Shown: positions 55,707 to 59,473 of the stretch, piece by piece
Layout of the letters: the number at the start of each line of letters is the position of its first letter
Position numbering within the stretch: position 1 is the first letter of the stretch
Assembly: GCA_019635275.1 (NCBI GenBank)
Contig: JAHBZV010000013.1
Location: forward strand, 1-59,473
DNA from: Burkholderiaceae bacterium
GTDB taxonomy: Bacteria; Pseudomonadota; Gammaproteobacteria; Burkholderiales; Burkholderiaceae_E
Length of the DNA stretch: 59,473 nucleotides
Direction: 5' to 3'
The notes under the pieces: generated by a model
Told to the model about the DNA's origin: nothing
Database searches by the model: none
The model's input: the letters and a program-made list of their open reading frames with translations, nothing else
Program-made: the position numbers and the translations under genes

Positions 55707-56639
55707 ATGGCCACCCGCCCGCAGCATCCGTTCGAAGGCGCAGGCGCTCCTGATCATGCAGGCGCGCCGCGCTACGAGCGTGCCGCCGATCTCGACTCGG
55801 CGCTGCGCCGGCTGGCCGAAGGCGGCTGGACGCCGCTCGCGGGCGGCACCGATTTCTATCCGGCGCGCGTCGGACGTCCGGTGCGCGAGTCGCTGCTCGA
55901 CCTGGGAGGCCTGCGGGCGCTTCGCGGCATCGCCGCGGCCGCGCACGCCGGCGCGCCGGCGTGGCGCCTCGGCGCGCTCACGACGTGGTCGGACCTGGCG
56001 CGCGCCCCGCTCGATCCCGGGCTGGGCGCGCTGCAGCAGGCGGCGCGCGAGGTGGGCGGCATCCAGATCCAGAACCAGGCGACGATCGGCGGAAACCTCT
56101 GCAACGCGTCGCCTGCCGCCGACGGGGTGCCGGCGCTGCTCGCGCTCGACGCGCAGGTCGAGCTCGCCAGCGTTCGAGGCGTGCGCACGATGCCGCTGGC
56201 GGCGTTCGTGCTCGGCAATCGCCGCACCGCGATCGCGGCCGACGAGCTGCTGACGGCGGTGATCGTTCCGCGGCGCTCCGCGCGCGCGGTGTCGCGCTTC
56301 CTGAAGCTGGGCCACCGGCGCTACCTGGTCATCTCGATCGCTGCGGTCGCGGCGGCGCTCGACTTCGACGTCGACGACCGCGTCGTGCAGTGCGGCGTCG
56401 CGATCGGCGCCTGCTCGGCGGCCGCGGTGCGCCTCCCGGTGGTCGAGAGTGCGCTCGCCTCGGCGCCACGCGCGCAGCTCGGCGAGCGCTTCGACGCGCT
56501 CGACGCCGCTTCGGCCTTCGCGCCGCTCGCCCCGATCGACGACGTGCGCGGCACGGCCGCCTATCGCCGCGAGGCGGCGGCCGAACTGGTGCGCCGCGTC
56601 CTCGCCGAGATCGCCGCCCATCCAAAGGACGCCCGATGA
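55707..56639 (+). CDS. Molybdenum hydroxylase FAD subunit (xanthine dehydrogenase subunit M type)
   Basis: 310 residues of the FAD-binding domain in molybdopterin dehydrogenases: 'GWTPLAGGTDFYP' and 'GGIQIQNQATIGGNLCNASPAADGVPALLAL' bind FAD, and the C-terminal CO-dehydrogenase flavoprotein domain ends 'YRREAAAELVRRVLAEIA'. It takes electrons from the 2Fe-2S clusters of the partner to its acceptor. The stop overlaps the start of the next gene (ATGA, 56636-56639). Substrate class cannot be told from this subunit. Confidence 0.9.
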   Translation: MATRPQHPFEGAGAPDHAGAPRYERAADLDSALRRLAEGGWTPLAGGTDFYPARVGRPVRESLLDLGGLRALRGIAAAAHAGAPAWRLGALTTWSDLARAPLDPGLGALQQAAREVGGIQIQNQATIGGNLCNASPAADGVPALLALDAQVELASVRGVRTMPLAAFVLGNRRTAIAADELLTAVIVPRRSARAVSRFLKLGHRRYLVISIAAVAAALDFDVDDRVVQCGVAIGACSAAAVRLPVVESALASAPRAQLGERFDALDAASAFAPLAPIDDVRGTAAYRREAAAELVRRVLAEIAAHPKDAR

Positions 56640-59473
56640 ACCGCCGCGAATCCATCGGGGCGCCTGCGATCGCCCACGCGATCCGGCTCGACGTCAACGG
56701 GCGCGCGGTCGAAGTCCGCGCGGCGCCCGCCACGCGGCTCTCCGACTGCCTGCGCGACGAACTCGGGCTCACCGGCACCAAGATCGGCTGCCACGCCGGC
56801 GATTGCGGCGCCTGCACGGTGCTGCTCGACGGCGAGCAGGTGTGCGCCTGCCTGGTACCGGTCGGCCAGTGCGAGGGCCGCGCGGTCACGACGGTCGAGT
56901 CGCTGGCGGCGGCCGCGCCGGGCTCGCCGGACGCGGCGTTGCGCCAGGCGTTCATCGACCACGGCGCGGCGCAGTGCGGCATCTGCACGCCGGGCATGCT
57001 GATGGCGGGGCTGGACGTGCTGCGCCGTCACCCGCAGCCGACCGAGCAGCAGGTGCTCGACGGGATCGGCGGCGTGCTGTGCCGCTGCACCGGGTACCGC
57101 AAGATCGTCGAGGCGGTCGTCGCGGCGGGCGCCGCGGGCCGCCCTGACCGTGAGCCGGGCCCGGCGGCGGCGGTCGCGCAGCCGCTCGAGTCGTTGGGCG
57201 CCGGCCGTGCCGTCGGCGCGCGCCTGCCGCGCCTGGACGCGGCGGAGAAGGTCGACGGCCGGCTCGCCTACGGCGCCGACCGCGCGCCGGCCGATGCCTG
57301 CTGGCTGAAGGTCGTGCGATCGCCGCACGCGTCGGCGGAGTTCGAATACGGCGACCTCGACGCGTTCGTCGCTGCGCACCCCGGGCTCCTGGGCGTGGTG
57401 CTCGCCTCCGACATCCCGAACAACCGCTTCGCGATCTTTGCCGACTTGCGCGACCAGCCGGCGATCGCCGAGGGCCGGGTGCGCCTGCGCGGCGAGGCGG
57501 TGCTGGTGCTGGCGGGCGAGCGCGACGCGGTCGAGGCGGTCGATCCCGCGTCGGTGCCGATCCGCTGGCGGCCGCTGCCAGCGATCGAGGAGCCCGAAGC
57601 GGCGCTCGCGCCGGGTGCGCCGGCGCTGCACGAGCGCTGGCCGGACAACGTGCTGTGCCGGGGCCGCGTGGTCCGCGGCGACGTCGACGCCGCGCTCGCC
57701 GCGGCGCCGCTCGTGGTCGACGCCACGATGCGCACCGCATACGTCGAGCACGCGTACATCGAGCCCGAGGCGGGCTACGCGCAGTGGTCGCGCGGCGACG
57801 GCGCCGAGCGCGTCACCGTGTTCGCCTGCACGCAGACGCCGTACATGGATCGCGACGAGCTCGCCTGGATGTTCGGCCTGAAGGCCGCGCAGGTGCGCAT
57901 CGTGCCCTCCGGCGTCGGCGGCGGGTTCGGCGGCAAGCTCGACATCTCGATCCAGCCGCTGCTGGTGGCGGCCGCGCGCAAGTTCGGCCGGCCGGCGCGC
58001 ATCGTCTACACGCGGCCCGAGTCGATGGCGTCGACGACCAAGCGGCATCCGGCCCGCATGCGGGCCACGCTGGCGGCCGACCGCGAGGGGCGCCTGCTCG
58101 CCTACGATTTCCACGGCGACTTCAACACCGGCGCGTATTCGTCGTGGGGGCCCACGGTCGCCAATCGCGTGCCGATCCACGCCAGCGGGCCGTACCGGGT
58201 CGCCGCGGTGCGCGCGCTCACGCGGGCGGTCTACACGAACAATGCGATCGCCGGCGCGTTCCGCGGCTTCGGCGTGCCGCAGTCGACGCTGCTCAACGAG
58301 ACGCTGGTCGACATGCTGGCGCAGCAACTCGGCGCCGATCCGCTCGAGTTCCGCTTCGAGCAGGCGCTTCGTGCAGGCGACACCACACCGACCGGACAGC
58401 GGCTCGCGGCCAGCGTCGGGATGCGCGCCTGCCTCGACGCACTGCGACCCCAGTGGCGCGCGGCGCGCGCGCGCGCCGAGGCGTTCAACGCCGGCCAGGC
58501 GGTGGCGGGGCACGCGGCACCGCGCGGCGCGCTCGCCGACACGGGCTCCACCGATCCGCATGCCCGCTACGCATCGCACAAGCGCCGCGGCGTCGGCGTT
58601 GCCTGCATGTGGTACGGGATCGGCAACACCGTGATCGCCAACCCCTCGTCGATGCAGGTCGGGCTGCGTCGCGACGGCCGCTTCATGCTCTACAACGGTG
58701 CGGTCGACATCGGGCAGGGTACCTATACGATCATGGCGCAGATCTGCGCCGACGCGCTGGGCGTTCCGGTGTCGCTGATCGACCAGACCGTCGCCGACAC
58801 CGACCTCACGCTCGACGCGGGCAAGAGCTCGGCGTCGCGGCAGACCTTCGTGTCGGGCAACGCGGCGAAAGCCTCCGGGGCCGACCTGCGCGCGCGCCTG
58901 CTCGCGATGCTCGGCCTCGCCGCGCATGCGCGGCTCAGGCTGGACGGCGCGTGCCTGTGGGGCGAGGCCGACGGGCGCCGTAGCTCGGTCGATCTCGGCA
59001 CGCTGCCGGCCGACGAGCGCGGCGACGTCGCGCTCGGCAGCGGCCACTTCGATCCGCCGACGGTGCCGCTCGACGCGGACGGCCAGGGCGTGCCCTACGC
59101 GACCTACGGTTTCGCGGCGCAGTTCGCCGAGGTCGAGGTCGACGTGGCGCTCGGCACGGTGCGGGTGCTGGCGATCCACGCGGCGCACGACGTCGGCCGG
59201 GCGGTCAACCCGACCCAGGTCGAGGGCCAGATCCACGGCGGCATCGCCCAGGGACTCGGGCTCGCGCTGATGGAGGAGTACCACGCCGGGCGCACCGACA
59301 ACCTTCACGACTACCTGATTCCGACCGCGGGCGACGTGCCGCCGATCGTCGTGCACCTCATCGAGGACGCCGAGCCGCTCGGCCCCTACGGCGCCAAGGG
59401 CGTCGGCGAGCCGGCGCTGGTCGCGACCGCGCCGGCGATCCTCAACGCGATCCACCACGCGACCGGCGTGCGC
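56636..59473 (+). CDS. Molybdenum hydroxylase, fused 2Fe-2S and Mo-cofactor subunit (3' end beyond window)
   Basis: 946 residues visible, no stop before the window end. Residues ~14-165 hold two 2Fe-2S clusters: plant-type Cys52/57/60/72 and Cys114/117/149/151. A linker leads to the Mo-binding xanthine dehydrogenase/aldehyde oxidase domain (~195-946) with 'GVGGGFGGKLDISIQ', 'AGAFRGFGVPQST', and the catalytic Glu near residue 924 in 'YGAKGVGEPAL'. Single-chain Fe-S+Mo layout resembles Desulfovibrio aldehyde oxidoreductase or some proteobacterial hydroxylases; FAD is on the separate upstream subunit. It hydroxylates an aldehyde, N-heterocycle or aromatic acyl-CoA using water; substrate unknown. 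Confidence 0.9.
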   Translation, partial: MNRRESIGAPAIAHAIRLDVNGRAVEVRAAPATRLSDCLRDELGLTGTKIGCHAGDCGACTVLLDGEQVCACLVPVGQCEGRAVTTVESLAAAAPGSPDAALRQAFIDHGAAQCGICTPGMLMAGLDVLRRHPQPTEQQVLDGIGGVLCRCTGYRKIVEAVVAAGAAGRPDREPGPAAAVAQPLESLGAGRAVGARLPRLDAAEKVDGRLAYGADRAPADACWLKVVRSPHASAEFEYGDLDAFVAAHPGLLGVVLASDIPNNRFAIFADLRDQPAIAEGRVRLRGEAVLVLAGERDAVEAVDPASVPIRWRPLPAIEEPEAALAPGAPALHERWPDNVLCRGRVVRGDVDAALAAAPLVVDATMRTAYVEHAYIEPEAGYAQWSRGDGAERVTVFACTQTPYMDRDELAWMFGLKAAQVRIVPSGVGGGFGGKLDISIQPLLVAAARKFGRPARIVYTRPESMASTTKRHPARMRATLAADREGRLLAYDFHGDFNTGAYSSWGPTVANRVPIHASGPYRVAAVRALTRAVYTNNAIAGAFRGFGVPQSTLLNETLVDMLAQQLGADPLEFRFEQALRAGDTTPTGQRLAASVGMRACLDALRPQWRAARARAEAFNAGQAVAGHAAPRGALADTGSTDPHARYASHKRRGVGVACMWYGIGNTVIANPSSMQVGLRRDGRFMLYNGAVDIGQGTYTIMAQICADALGVPVSLIDQTVADTDLTLDAGKSSASRQTFVSGNAAKASGADLRARLLAMLGLAAHARLRLDGACLWGEADGRRSSVDLGTLPADERGDVALGSGHFDPPTVPLDADGQGVPYATYGFAAQFAEVEVDVALGTVRVLAIHAAHDVGRAVNPTQVEGQIHGGIAQGLGLALMEEYHAGRTDNLHDYLIPTAGDVPPIVVHLIEDAEPLGPYGAKGVGEPALVATAPAILNAIHHATGVR

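Overview
The window looks like a chromosomal segment of a GC-rich betaproteobacterium, most likely Burkholderiales. I estimate GC by eye near 68-70 percent. The evidence is a 6S RNA gene beside zapA, the gene order fur / recN / nadK / hrcA / hemH / grpE / dnaK / dnaJ, a BktB-type thiolase with an intracellular PHA depolymerase, and NAD-linked formate dehydrogenase genes. Genes are tightly packed: many neighbours overlap by 1-4 bases (ATGA, GTGA, TTGA, TGATG). I see no insertion sequence, prophage, CRISPR array, rRNA or tRNA.

Layout. 1-3621: end of a MatB-like malonyl-CoA synthetase, a TauE/SafE exporter, an omega-amino acid aminotransferase and an EVE-domain protein. 3640-6889: 6S RNA, zapA, a ZapB-like coiled coil, and a DsbD-type thiol:disulfide reductase. 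6942-10051: a cobalamin riboswitch followed by btuB and btuF. 10112-13570: an orphan ParA and a TldD/TldE-like pair. 13635-16765: TonB-ExbB-ExbD and a divergent ChaN-like lipoprotein. 16775-25111: dapB, bamE, fur, recN, nadK, hrcA, an NTF2-like protein, hemH, a small membrane protein and a BON-LysM protein. 25194-30555: the grpE-dnaK-dnaJ chaperone block with sigma32-like promoters, a 31-bp hairpin between dnaK and dnaJ, and a beta-CASP nuclease-like protein. 30643-35159: formate dehydrogenase with a fused diaphorase (FdsG+FdsB) and FdsA. 35125-40569: an acyl-CoA catabolic cluster (acyl-CoA dehydrogenase, two crotonases, TetR regulator, acyl-CoA ligase) with two matching palindromic operators. 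40633-43142: hemL and an MFS transporter. 43224-46815: BktB, an esterase, a PiT phosphate transporter and its DUF47 partner. 46907-50042: DUF1841, nth, an RnfB-like ferredoxin protein and PHA depolymerase. 50142-59473: a redox island. A 7Fe ferredoxin, an Old Yellow Enzyme and a 1190-residue protein joining GltD-like and PyrK-like modules are on one strand. A molybdenum hydroxylase (FAD subunit plus fused 2Fe-2S/Mo subunit, cut by the window end) is divergent, with a palindromic operator between them.

How parts fit. The island from 50142 to the end reads as a substrate-oxidising or reducing system with its own electron-transfer chain. The 1190-residue protein has the domain content of NfnB and NfnA in one chain, which makes it the most interesting candidate for undescribed biochemistry. 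The acyl-CoA cluster looks like a TetR-controlled carboxylic-acid catabolic regulon. A second theme is regulatory: at several genes (nadK, hrcA, tonB, and less certainly fdsB and the zapB-like gene) a -10-like box sits 6-7 bases before the start codon with no Shine-Dalgarno sequence, suggesting leaderless mRNAs. All functions are inferred from recognisable motifs; no database search was possible.
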